Positions 21,610-32,869 of a stretch of DNA of 64,000 nt are shown here, in pieces. The stretch's first letter is position 1. Each line of letters opens with the position of its first letter. The stretch lies in NCBI RefSeq assembly GCF_019703515.2, contig NC_059379.1, positions 21,999,880-22,063,879 on the forward strand. Direction: 5' to 3'. Under the pieces are notes generated by a model. That model searched no databases, was not told where the DNA came from, and was given only the letters and a program-made list of their open reading frames with translations. Origin of the DNA: Myxocyprinus asiaticus (lineage: Eukaryota > Chordata > Actinopteri > Cypriniformes > Catostomidae). The translations under genes were made by a program, and so were the position numbers.

Positions 21610-24600
21610 AGTCTCATCAATGCATTGTTCCTTTTCCAAACCTCTTCGGAAATACTATTGCATTTCTCTGAAGATATAGAGACCAAACATGATATTAAAA
21701 TATTAAATATTACACATACATTAATTTATACCACCATAGTTCAGTTTGTGTGAACTATTGTGCTAATAGAACAACTGCAATTTGCATAAACAGTCCTGTG
21801 AATAAACATGGAGCGGATGTGTTGCAGTTGGTGTCCATGTTAGGAATAAAAGTTTGTGTAAAGATTTGTCTTTGTGGCTTCTTTGTTTCAGCTTTTGCCA
21901 CATGGTAAGTTAATGCTGCTTCGAGAGGTCTTTAAGAATTGTATGGTCCTTCTCACCTCTGGCCTTAGGATGTGGGGTTTGAGAGGTTGCTAAAAAACCA
22001 CTCATGGGGAGGTCTTTCCTGCCTTGTGAGGGGTGTCTGGCAGTTGTCCGAGCAGCTTACCTGATGACTGTGCTTGACATTTGTTTGTGTTGGTCCTGCC
22101 ACGATCCAATCAAATTGGAGCAACTTTTCATTGCCTTGAAAGTTAGAGAGGGGCCCTGCCATAAACTGGCTCATGGAATGTCATCTGGTCTAATTGTTCA
22201 CCACACAGTTGCTAACATTTCCTTTTGTTTTCCATAGAAGAGAGAAAGTCTGTAGGTTTGTTATGGCATGAGAGTGAGGAAATGACAACATTTATTTTAT
22301 TTTTTATTTTTTGGGTGAACGAACACTTAAACACTCCTTTTCAGATGGATACCATGTTTTGGAAAGACCTCTTTAGGACCCTCCTAAATGTTTTTAAATC
22401 CACTCTTCCACTGAAATGTTCTCCTGCCCCTTAAGCCTTGTTACTATGTGGCAGGCTTAGACAAAATCTTTGCAAAGGTGAGCTATGTTATAAATATAGA
22501 GCTGCTTCTCCAGGCCTGATCAACAGAACGAGGCGAGTCATTAATAAGGTAATGAAGCTTATGAAAGAGACTGGCTGTGGCATTGATTCTGTGCAGCAAG
22601 ATAGACATAGTATATCCAATTCAGTTTCACTGTACGACAAATGAATATCTTTTCTCCGTAGCCCATATCACATTATAGATTTTTGATAAAAGAATGTCTT
22701 ATAGGTTTTCCGTGTATCGCCCCCCACCATCCCTTTACTTAACCGTCAGGCAAGAAGTTTGCCTAGATCTTTGAAAATCAGAATGTTTGATACTACAGTT
22801 TGAAATGTTCTATAAATAATTTAATTAAGAGCTTTCAGTGGTGAGTTTCTGAAGGGGACAAGGGATTGAAATCTAAATGACTGTGTGAATAGTCTATCTG
22901 TCTAACGGCTGCATTTCAGTCGATATTAAAATAATTTGCTTTCAAACCTCTTCTCTTGGGTCGATATCTTGTTTACAGAATAAAAAAAAAAAGTGAATGG
23001 TTAAAATTAAGCACATTTGCAGCAGTGATGCAGCATGAAAAATCAATGATTAAGAGATGGCAATGAAGGAATTCTCATCACTAGCAAGAATATTGTAATT
23101 TCTAGAGTCTATGAAAAGTAAAAATCTCTGCTCTGCATAAAACACATGTAAATAAATTTTTACTGATTTTCATAATAATAAATGAGCTAAAAATCAAATA
23201 CGATAATGAAATAGTAAAATCTAATTTATTATGTTACTGTTCAGATTCAAAGGACAGTTTCTTTCTACAGGCCATCAGGCTGTACTGCCTACCCTTCTCC
23301 TATTATCTCTCCATCATTTTACTGCAATGTCAATTTCCTGTCACTTACTGATATGCTGCGCTTTATTGTTGCTTGCTCATTTTTTTTTTTTTTTTTTACT
23401 GGTGTATTTATTGCTGCTTCACTACTAAATAGCACATCTTTCATTTTACTGTGACTATCCACTTCAAAATAAACTACTGTTTAATGCATTACAATGTCTT
23501 CTCAGTGTTCCTGACCCATGCTGCTTTTTATCTATAGATATTAAATATAGAAGATTTCTATATTCTATACTTAATTCCCTATGTATAATTTAGGTAAACT
23601 TTATTTGTACGTTCTTTTGTGTTTGCAGTGGGGCCTAAAAGTTTTAAATACATCTACTTGGCATTTTTCAATTTTATTATTTTATTTTTTTTTTTTTCAC
23701 TTAGTGCAAATAGCCTCTGCCTATTTTATTTTTCATCACAAAGTATATTATCAGCATTGCAAAGTGAGTGAAAAGTTGAATTTAAGAATAAACATAAATT
23801 TAGGAATGTGTAAGTTATATGTCCCCCTTTAATGACAGCATTTACTTGAACTGTCTCCCCAGGTTTGTACAAAATCTGATTATCAATATTATCTCAGCAT
23901 GATTTTAAATGTTCCAAAGAGCATTTTGTGTGCTTTGATGGCAGAAAGCACCTTTTTCCCAAAGGAGTTAACACGGTCCATGTCACATATTTGTTTATTT
24001 GAATATCGATCTAGAAACAGTGCAGAATCTTAAATATTTATTTCATCTTTACATTTCTTTGTTTTAAATTTGTCAAAATCCTAAAAGATTGTTGATTTCC
24101 AAGTTTAAATTCTTGATTTTCAATGTAGTTTCATTTTCAAAGTCAGTGACTTTTGCACCCCACTGTATTTACTTTGTCTGTTTCCACAATTATCTGTACT
24201 CTCAGTGTTCTTCAATCTGAGCCTCTTCACACAAGCAGCTCAATGCCTTGTGAACACTGTGTAAACTGTGCAGATTAAAAATAAACAAACTCTACTTTTT
24301 CCTGAAAAAATACCTTTTCATTGATGTCACAGCCAAGAAAAATCATTAAAATGCAATGTGTGTAAAATTAAAATAGAGACACACCAGTGTGAGAAAGTAA
24401 CAAAATGTATATGCTTTGAACATACTTATTTATTTATTTTTTAAATTGAGGAAACAGAAATTAGTTAAACAGTTTATGCAGCACTAACAATTTTATATGG
24501 TTGGTGTGTACCAGGAGAAAGGAACATCTGATTTTGTGTCTCTGATATATATTTGCACTGATGACAATGTGCTTGGATATTCATTGGTGCTATGTGAAGT

Positions 24601-24905
24601 AGCTAATATGTGTGGTAATTTTTTAAGAGAAAGAAAGAGTTCTTAACTTGCTTAAGTTAATTTTTAAAGAGAGTTCACACTGACAGTGATTTGAATGCTG
24701 ATGGTCGATAGTTGCTGTACTGTTGGTTGCAAGTTGGCTTTCCTACTCGACTGCAATATCCAACTGTATCATGAGGCGGATTAGGTGAGCTCCAATGTAT
24801 GCAATCCCATTTGCAGTCATCGCATCACTGGGCATTTGCATAAAGTTGAACTGTGCTGCTCAGCTCTGTCATGTCCCCAGTGGACTTTGTGTTCATGTCT
24901 ATAAT
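21610..24905. other. Non-coding, AT-rich
   Basis: No conserved coding motif. The frame at 22438-22644 is open but shows nothing recognisable. T-rich tracts near 23380-23397 and 23682-23697. No element boundaries found. Confidence 0.4.
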
Positions 24906-24911
24906 TATGGT

Positions 24912-25090
24912 GTTGGAGAGCAGAGGGCAAAGATCTAAATGCAGCTTTATTATTCAAAGCAAAATAATAGAAACATACATTCTAACCAGATAACATGAGA
25001 TACACGAGGCAAACCAGACACACCGACATAAAACCTAGACCTTGCAAAGGACTAGGGAAACAAGAGGGCTGTAAATATAAGAATCAAAAT
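24912..25090 (-). repeat. Probable LTR 3' part (gypsy type)
   Basis: On the minus strand GAATAATAAAGCTGCATTTAG is followed by ATCTTTGCCCTCTGCTCTCC and AACA, the usual layout of polyadenylation signal, R/U5 and a CA end. The other end is not clear. Confidence 0.4.
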
Positions 25091-25279
25091 TATTTCTGAA
25101 TGAAGTTGTTACCAGAGATGGCATAATAAAGTTTGCTCTCAATGAGTTATATAATCCCAACAATCACACTCACACAAAATTATCACAAACTCTGCTGAAT
25201 TGGGTGTGTTAGGCCTACAGTTCCTAAGTGAGCCTGTCTCAGAGGAGACAGTTCAAAGCAAATAATCATTGCATAAAAC

Positions 25280-26098
25280 TAGGGCTTCCCCAGACCAAAG
25301 ACTTTCCTAGTCGACTAGTAGTCGTTAATTTAAGCCATTAGTCGACAGTCGCATGTTTAGGATATTCATTTAATTACTTAAATATATATATATATATTTT
25401 GGGGGGCATCAGAAAAGGGTTTGAGTTCCAGGGCTGAGAAAGAATGTTATAAGTAACATTGCTAACACTGTTCTACATTACAGAGAAATACTAAACCTTA
25501 ATAATGAGCCTTTCAAATATACATTTTACAAGCGCTCGCATGAAGCATGCCGCATTGACACCGGCAAAAGTGGTAATAATTCTGAATGTATCAGAAAAAC
25601 CAGCAAGGAGGCTGTCTGAACATTTTGTTAATTTATAGAGAGAAATGCACATTAAGTTAAACATGCAATGAGCAAGGTACTAATTTAGCTTCCCCACTCC
25701 CCATGAACACTTAGATAAGCCTAATAGTGCATATTTATCTAGGTTATCTAATGAGCAAGCAGCCATGCTAAGTGGCTAACATTAGGCTTCTTACATGTTT
25801 CAAATGATAAGCCATGTTTGAATTCGATGAATGATGAGAGTGCAGAGTTTGCATGTCACCTTCTTGGGGTCATCCTTTACCCTCTCGAAATGATCCCACA
25901 CTTTGGATTTCCTGCCCGACATAATTAATTACCACATGGACCAGCCATGTAAACGATCATGTCTGTCCGTCACTGACTGCGTGACTTCGCCACTTCCCGT
26001 GGAGTTTTTTTTCTGCGACCAACCGACCAATCAAAACTTGGTCGACCAAGACTCTTCTCATCGACTAACGGTTGGTCGACTAGTAGGGGGCAGCCCTA
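25280..26098. mobile_element. Non-autonomous hAT element, 819 bp
   Basis: Termini TAGGGCTTCCCC and GGGGGCAGCCCTA are inverted and are followed inside by GTCGACTAGTAG-type motifs at both ends. CATAAAAC stands directly outside both ends (25272-25279 and 26099-26106), a perfect 8-bp duplication as made by hAT transposases. No transposase is encoded, so it depends on a helper. Confidence 0.85.
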
Positions 26099-26106
26099 CA
26101 TAAAAC

Positions 26107-26770
26107 CTCATCAACGGAGATTGGCTGGGTTTCCCGATAACTTAACTAACGTCACTTGTTATTTTACGGTGGAGTAACGCCTCTTTCCCAAACCAGCACG
26201 TAGATCGCTCATTATAAAGTTGAACTTAAGTGCTTCATTATGGGAGCTGTCCAGTCCAAAGGTGCTGATCACTTTGGCCAGTATGTCCAGGAGATTGTCT
26301 TCTCAAAATTAAAATATGGTGGAAATACGACAAACATAGAAGTTGTTTGTAACCTTGTCGAGGCGCCGAAATGTATTACATAACTAGTACAGAATTTAAT
26401 TAAAGAAATTATAATGGCTTTAGTAAGATGGAGTTTCAGATGTATTGATGCTCAGTTATAGAGATTAATGACATAAATGCATGTAACATGAATGTACACT
26501 ATGTGAATCATAAAGGGCTCTCATGTAGTCTAAAGTGTTTTGGCTGGAATCTAAACAAATGCACACAGAACAGGATTAAAATGACTACTCATATTTAACT
26601 ACTCATAGACCTGTCTAAATATTAATAGATCATCTGGTTAGAGTTCAAGGTACTGTGTACTTGTAGGCTTACTGCCATTATGCATAATGCAATTTGTTAC
26701 TGCCTTGTAAAAATACTAAAGGCGAGCCGATTTGAACCAGCCATAGGAGGAAGAAAGATGAGGAGGAGGA
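26107..26770. other. Non-coding flank
   Basis: No recognisable coding or repeat content. Confidence 0.4.
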
Positions 26771-26771
26771 T

Positions 26772-26773
<2 letters not shown>

Positions 26774-26844
<71 letters not shown>
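26774..26844. repeat. (GA)n microsatellite
   Basis: About 35 GA dinucleotides with a single interruption (GAGC). The RE-rich open frame over it is only an effect of the repeat. Confidence 0.97.
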
Positions 26845-26849
<5 letters not shown>

Positions 26850-27025
26850 TCTCTCATTGCACACTCTCACTTTAATCTTCTCAGTTAACCATATTTTATT
26901 TTTTATTAAGGCATATTTAAGTTTTAAACTGCATGGTCACATTACTCACATATGTCTTAAATAATCTGTTTAAAAAGAACATGCTGTCTTTCTATTGCCA
27001 TTACAATTATGCTTATCAATGAGGG

Positions 27026-27210
27026 TGTGGCAGCAGGGGTGTGGTAAAGCGTCCGTCCAGAGAGAGAGAAAGCGGTAAGGGCGCTTGCACCTGAGCTAGA
27101 TTATGTTTAACACCTGTTTCTAATTCCAGTGAGCATGGGGAGAGCGGCATATAAGCAGCCACGCCACCAGCAGAGAGGGGGAGAGAGTTTGGCACAAGAA
27201 AGGCCACAGG
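27026..27210 (+). repeat. Partial LTR head (U3), plus orientation
   Basis: Matches the first ~190 bases of the inverted LTR at 27467-27878 with few differences, including the TATA-like GGCATATAAGCAGCC near 27147. It ends abruptly at GGCCACAG where gag sequence begins on the other strand. Confidence 0.8.
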
Positions 27211-27434
27211 TCACCTTCCGCCCCCATATTCAGAAGTGTGGGCAGGGGGCTGTGGTTGTCCGAGGTTGTGGCCGGGGCTCTCTCCTGGCTGAGGAGGCTC
27301 CGAACCGCATGCCGGTCCTCTGCTTGAGCTCGTAGGGTCTCAGAGAACCGGCGGTCTTGGTCTTGAAGAAGCTCAAGCAGGGATTGTTGGTGCATCTGTT
27401 GTAGGCCGGCGAGGGACTTGAGGATCTCGGCCAT
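27211..27434 (-). pseudogene. LTR-retrotransposon gag N-terminus, truncated
   Basis: Minus-strand MAEILKSLAGLQQMHQQSLL, then RAQAEDRHAVRSLL and LPTLLNMGAEGD, follow the primer-binding site directly. This is the expected place for gag, and the composition fits fish gypsy gag N-termini. The sequence is cut at the junction with the plus-strand LTR head; the open frame running on to 27120 is translated LTR and not gag. Confidence 0.6.
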
Positions 27435-27445
27435 CTGCGAGGATG

Positions 27446-27465
27446 GATCCCGGGTTTCGGCACCA
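27446..27465 (-). promoter_or_regulatory. Primer-binding site, tRNA-Phe type
   Basis: The plus strand reads GATCCCGGGTTTCGGCACCA, which from memory equals the 3' end of vertebrate tRNA-Phe with its CCA. It lies one base beyond the LTR end TTGTTACA (minus sense), where a minus-strand primer site belongs. Confidence 0.75.
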
Positions 27466-27466
27466 G

Positions 27467-27878
27467 TGTAACAAACTGCACAGCAGAAGGGAAGGAGAAC
27501 ACAGGAAAGCAGGTTTTTCCAGGCTCAGGTAAGACTTTTAATTGGCCACTTCAGTGCTTTTCAACTTCACAAACTCATCAGCTTCACAGGCACGTAGTCA
27601 CTTAAACACATTAGCTTTTACAGGCATGTAGTTACTTAAACACATCAGCTTAACAAATACAACAGAATGAACACAGCAGCTTCAGGAGCACTGTGGCCTT
27701 CCTTGTGCCAGATTCTCTCTCCCTCTCTGCTGGTGGCGTGGCTGCTTATGTATATGCCGCTCTCCCCATGCTCACTGGAATTAGAAACAGGTGTTAAACA
27801 TAATCTAGCTCAGGTGCAAGTGCCCTTACCGCTTTCTCTCTCTCCGGACGGACGCTTGACCACACCCCCGCTGCCACA
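27467..27878 (-). repeat. Complete LTR, 412 bp
   Basis: On the minus strand it begins TGTGGCAGCGGGGGTG and ends CAGTTTGTTACA. TATA-like motif near 27748; AATTAAAAG near 27535 may serve as polyadenylation signal. It abuts the primer-binding site, so it is the 5' LTR of the fragment. Confidence 0.8.
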
Positions 27879-27883
27879 GAGGG

Positions 27884-29965
27884 CTAATATAACATCATAC
27901 TGTATTACATGTCTTGTAAATTTAGACCTATTATGTCGCATGTGCAAACTGCAGGGACTGCCTATTGATTTCAATGCGATTTTTTTCAATGCGAACACTT
28001 TTTTTATCCTCTGAAATAGTTTACAATGGCTTTACAATTATCAAAATATATGAATACAATTTATTAAATGTCCTATTGTCTTTGATAAACAGAAAGATGG
28101 CAGGAAGATATGTTTAAGTTGAACTTAATGGACTTAAGAGTGGTTCAAAGCTCTCATTAATTTACAAACTACTTAGATAACGATGCTTTTGGGAAATGCG
28201 CCTTAAAGATTAAGTACTACTTAAATGCTGCGAATGTTCTACTTAGTGCTTCGGGAAATCCAGCCCTGGTCTGTGATAAACTGTTTCCTAGTAAATATGA
28301 TGTTTGGGTAATTTACTTCCACTTTGAGTTAGTTCACAGAAATGTCTACTTGTCACTAAGTTTTCTGAGTATATTCATTTAGCCTACTGCCAAAATTATA
28401 GCTTTCCCATTAAGGTTCATTCCAATATTAAAGTTTAAGAATGTTTTGTTTGTAGAATAATGTGGTTCAAACAAGGTTTACATTTAATTATTTGGCAGAA
28501 AGTAAAACTCCCATTCATTTTCTCTTTGGGCAAATTGATTTTTAACTATGACTAATAAACCTTTAAAGACAGACCTACTGTGAGCTCCGTAGTTGTCAAT
28601 CGATGGCATATGCTTTATGCTATTAAAGCTATTTCAACTTCATCAAAAATAAATAAATAAATAAATAAAAAATCATGCATAATAAAGGGATTTCTGGTAA
28701 AGAACTACAGTACCTATGATGCAGCAGAGAAAGGTCCACCAATCAGAGAATCGTAGCAAACAAATCGCACCTAACAAGCTCTGAAGCAATCAAAACGATC
28801 TTCATACACTCTCAAACTACTTGCATATTTGTAAATATCTAGGTATTTTGGAATAAAATAAAAACAGTGTTTATATACCTATAATCAACAATGTTAAATC
28901 ATTAATTTTATATTTTTACATTGTTTGTAATTAGCTTACAAAGTCAGAAATTGGTAAATTTACTCAAGAGTAAGCGGACAACCTCAACTTTCGGTTCCAA
29001 AAACTGAGGTAACTTTCAGGGTATGTTAGTAGCCATAGCAACTAGAGAGAAACTCTAGTTATGTTCCAGAGTTAGTTTATTTTAGGTAGATGTCAGTAAG
29101 TTTCAGAGGTTGTCAGCGCATGCGTGCACTTTTAATAGCGACACATTACGCTTCAGATTACGCTCAAGATTACACTTCAGATTACAATCTATAATGTTGA
29201 GATTATGCTCAATATTATACTTTTAAAACAATATTATGGTAAACTGCAATCTTTACCTCACAAATCTTCTTTACTCCAGCATTTCCAGTCTCACACACCG
29301 CAGATTTGCATTCAAAAGTAAACAAATTGTGTACATTGTGCTTTAACTTTTAATGGGAAGTTTTTAAAATTGTAATATTTTTTACATAGAACACATTGGA
29401 AAGGCCTCCACACTCTTCACTGTAAAGACAGGGCTTTATGTATTTATATTTAGCCCTTCTAATAAATAATTTTTATTCTATTGCTGGAGGTAGATGGACC
29501 CTCCTCTACATGAGAATGCATGTCCAGCAATGGCCTTTTAGGGGACAAGACAACAAGCAAGTTTTAATGCCACACCAAATAAGAAAAGAACGTAATGGAC
29601 ATATAACTCCTATCATTGTCCGCCTTTGTTACAGCAGATCTTCATCTTATAATGCACATGAATAATCATGTGTGGCCTACTGAAAAACATTATATTATAT
29701 CTACAGAAAATTATGACAACTGTGGGAGATCCTACAACTGACAGAGGGTCTATTAATACAATGACACTATCAGCAACTGTGGGAAATGGAAGATGACATG
29801 ATAATTAAAAGTAAGTTTTCAGAAACCCCAATATTAAACTGGGTACATCAAATGCTATTCAAAATAAAATAAGTACATAAAATTAGCATATGCAGTATGT
29901 GCTAAATACTAGAAAAAAATTAACCTTAAAATAAAAATATAGTAAACCCATAGCTACACAGCTTT
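27884..29965. other. Non-coding, AT-rich
   Basis: No coding motif on either strand. A short (AAAT)n tract lies near 28647-28671. Nothing else stands out. Confidence 0.4.
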
Positions 29966-29973
29966 AAAATCTA

Positions 29974-29975
29974 TA

Positions 29976-30034
<59 letters not shown>
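29974..30034. repeat. (TTA)n microsatellite
   Basis: About twenty ATT/TTA trinucleotides with one ACT interruption. Confidence 0.96.
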
Positions 30035-30410
30035 CTAATAGAATATGAATGTTAATACCTATTATGAAGTTCAGTGCAAAAAATAACATAACAGTCAACC
30101 TATTAAATATTAATGAAGGCGAGAGAGGTCTAATATTAATGTTGAATTAAACTTTTAAAAATATGATAACACTTAATAGTTTAAAATTTCCCATATTAAT
30201 TCAGTATACTTTCCGTCATGCAAACTCTCAGTCCTAAGCCAATGCAGCTCCTATCGCTATTACAAGTGAAGACAAAATAATTATCGTTTGCAGTCATTAA
30301 AACTTCATGTTCCATATCACCATATTTCCACTGAAATATGGTGCCAAGCATTAATTTTTAGCATCTGTTTCCATGGTGACTCCTGAAATCAATGCTCCAT
30401 TGACTTTTGC

Positions 30411-30995
30411 TGTGTCCCAATTGACACACTATACACTATGCACATACAAAATGTACTATGCACTCAGCCATGAAGTGTATGAATTTTCAAAGTGCAGTAT
30501 CATCCCAATTGGAACACAAAGTTTTTTTTACTACAAGGAAGCATTCGCAGTTTAACAGCTGACGGAAGTGATGTTTCAAACCCAAGCAGTGTTGTCACTA
30601 GCTTTAGCACGCCATCCACCCTCAGTTAAATGCTTAGATCTCAATAATATATTCACACAACATGGTATGATGGTAAAGCATTTAACTCACTTTTGTAAGG
30701 TACTGTCTTCACAGAAGTTTTGCTAGTTGTCATGTTCTCCATTATTTACAATTGTTTTGCCAAATCACCATCGCTGCTGGTAAATCCGACCATCTGCTAC
30801 GTACAGCAAACAGCGTTCGCTGAGTGCACGAAGTATCCAACATTCCACACTCCGTTTTGACAGTTGAAAAACCTCATCATCCGGGTACTAGTAATACAAT
30901 TCTTTTTGTTGCATTTTCAGTTTAAACATACTACTCGCTGTACTTACACTTCAAAATGACGTAAAATAGTGCAGAAGTATGTGTTTTGGAACGCA
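30411..30995. mobile_element. Possible short inverted-repeat element
   Basis: TGTGTCCCAATTGACACAC at the left and the reverse complement of the right end, TGCGTTCCAAAACACATAC, agree at most positions. ACTATGCAC-like motifs recur inside both ends. No duplication was confirmed and no protein is encoded. Confidence 0.4.
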
Positions 30996-31141
30996 CCTAA
31001 TGCCTTTTTGTACTCACCTAGTGCACGTTAACTCTGGGTTACCAATAGGAGGTTGATAAACTAACTCCTCACAGGTGTTCTGGAACTGGAATACCGTGAG
31101 TAGGCAATGTTTGAGTTAATCATCCTAGAGTTCAGGGCTTA

Positions 31142-31310
31142 CAGTGCATCTGAAAAGTATTCACAGCGCTTCACTTTTTCCACATTTTGTTATGTTACAG
31201 CCTTATTCCAAAATGGATTAAATTCATTATTTTCCTCAAAATTCTACAAACAATACCCCATAATGACAACGTGAAAGAAGTTTGTTTGAAATCTTTGCAA
31301 ATTTATTAAA
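31142..31310. repeat. Tc1 inverted repeat, left
   Basis: Pairs with 32592-32759 over ~170 bases with few mismatches. Confidence 0.9.
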
Positions 31311-31359
31311 AATAAAAAACGGAAAAAATCACATGTACATAAGTATTCACAGCCTTTGC

Positions 31360-32369
31360 TCAATACTTTGTTGAAGCACCTTTGGCACCAATTACAGCCT
31401 CAAGTCTTTTTGAGTATAATGCTACAAGCTTGGCACACCTATTTTTGGGCAGTTTCTCCCATTCTTCTTTGCAGGACCTCTCAAGCTCCATAAGGTTGTA
31501 TGGGGAGCGTCGGTGCACAGCCATTTTCAGATCTCTCCAGAGATGTTCAATCGGGTTCAAGTCTGGGCTCTGGCTGGGCCACTCAAGGACATTCACAGAG
31601 TTGTACCGGAGCCACTCCTTTGTTATTTTAGCTGTGTGCTTAGGGTCGTTGTCCTGTTGGAAGATGAACCTTTGCCCCAGTCTGAGGACCAGAGTGCTCT
31701 GGAGCAGGTTTTCATCAAGGATGTCTCTGTACATTGCTGCATTCATCTTTCCCTCGATCCTGACTAGTCTCCCAGTTCCTGCCGCTGAAAAACATCCCCA
31801 CAGCATGATGCTGCCACCACCATGCTTCACTGTAGGGATGGTATTGGCCAGGTGATGAGCAGTGCCTGGTTTCCTCCAGGCATGACGCTTGCCATTCAGG
31901 CCAAAGAGTTCAATCTTTGTTTCTCATGGTCTGAGAGTCCTTCAGGTGCCTTTTGGAAAACTCCAGGTGTACTGTCATGTGCCTTTTACTGAGGAGTGGC
32001 TTCCATCTGGCCACTCTACCATACAGGCCTGATTGGTGGAGTGCTGCAGAGATGGTTGTTCTTCTGGAAGGTTCTCCTCTCTCCACAGAGAAATGCTGGA
32101 GCTCTTTCAGAGTGACCATCGGGTTCTTGGTCACCTCCCTGACTAAGGCCCTTCTCCCCCGATCGCTCAGTTTGGCCGGGCGGCCAGCTCAAGGAAGAGT
32201 CCTGGTGGTTCCAAACTTCTTCCATTTATGGATGATGGAGGCCACTGTGCTCATTGGGACCTTCAATGCTGCAGAAATTTTTCTGTACCCTTCCCCAGAT
32301 CTGTGCCTCAATACAATCCTGTCTCAGAGGTCTACAGACAATTGCTTGGACTTCATGGCTTGGTTTGTG
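31360..32369 (-). pseudogene. Tc1-like transposase, broken
   Basis: Starts MKSKQLSVDL and meets TGA at codon 11. DNA-binding domain traces include GRPAKLSDRGRRALVREVTK. The catalytic part keeps [29 protein letters not shown] (second acidic residue) and SQSPDLNPIEHLW (third). Between SQTMRNKD and IELFGLNGKRHAWR a short deletion and frame change remove the segment that holds the first catalytic aspartate. The C-terminus (GAKGASTKY) is intact. It cannot make active transposase. Confidence 0.9.
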
Positions 32370-32591
32370 CTCTGACATGCACTGTTAACTGTGGGACCTT
32401 ATATAGACAGGTGTGTGCTTTTCCAAATCATGTCCAATAAACTGAATTTACCACAGGTGGACTCCAGTCAAGTTGTAGAAACATCTCAAGGATGATCAGT
32501 GGAAACAGGATGCACCTGAGCTCAATTTTGAGTGTCATTGCAAAGGCTGTGAATACTTATGTACATGTGATTTTTTTTCGTTTTTTTATTT

Positions 32592-32759
32592 TTAATAAAT
32601 CTGCAAAGATTTCAAACAAACTTCTTTCATGTTGTCATTAAGGGGTATTGTTTGTAGAATTTTGAGGAAAATAATGAATTTAATCCATTTTGGAATAAGG
32701 CTGTAACATAACAAAATGTGGAAAAAGTGAAGCGCTGTGAATACTTTCCGGATGCACTG
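32592..32759. repeat. Tc1 inverted repeat, right
   Basis: Partner of 31142-31310. Confidence 0.9.
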
Positions 32760-32826
32760 TATGTCTCGGTAGGTTATCCTTGCTTTCTGGAATACCTCTC
32801 TGGGATGGCATGTGGTTGAGGAAATC

Positions 32827-32866
32827 ATGTGAGAATTTTCATTTTTGGACAAACTATCCCTTTAAG
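32827..32866. repeat. Angel-like right arm fragment
   Basis: GAGAATTTTCATTTTTGG followed by CAAACTATCCCTTTAAG matches the right end of the intact Angel-like copy at 49388-49574. Confidence 0.6.
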
Positions 32867-32869
32867 TAG

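Larger units (their letters stand above)
27026..27878. mobile_element. Rearranged LTR retrotransposon insertion with inverted LTR ends
   Basis: Both outer ends are the LTR start TGTGGCAGC in inverted orientation, and GAGGG flanks both sides (27021-27025 and 27879-27883), a perfect 5-bp duplication. From left: an LTR head on the plus strand (27026-27210), then on the minus strand a gag fragment, a primer-binding site and a complete LTR. A normal cDNA has an LTR start at one end and an LTR end at the other; this one has two starts. It was therefore probably rearranged before or during integration. Confidence 0.82.
31142..32759 (-). mobile_element. Tc1-like element with ~170-bp inverted repeats
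   Basis: Begins CAGTGCATCTGAAAAGTATT and ends with a near-complement (AATACTTTCCGGATGCACTG). TA flanks both sides (31140-31141 and 32760-32761), the Tc1/mariner target. The inverted repeats run from each end to about 31310 and 32592. The transposase gene fills the centre on the minus strand. Confidence 0.92.

Noticed and set aside
22438..22644. Possible host exon (GLINRTRRVINKVMKLMKETG)
   Set aside because: No family recognised, no clear splice sites, and no supporting neighbour; left as unassigned.
26680..26964. 94-residue frame rich in RE repeats
   Set aside because: It is the translation of the (GA)n microsatellite; no start context or domain.
29974..30034. CRISPR-like or structured array
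   Set aside because: Simple ATT trinucleotide microsatellite.
31382..31855. 157-residue plus-strand open frame across the Tc1 element
   Set aside because: Antisense shadow of the Tc1 transposase remnant, which carries the known motifs on the minus strand.
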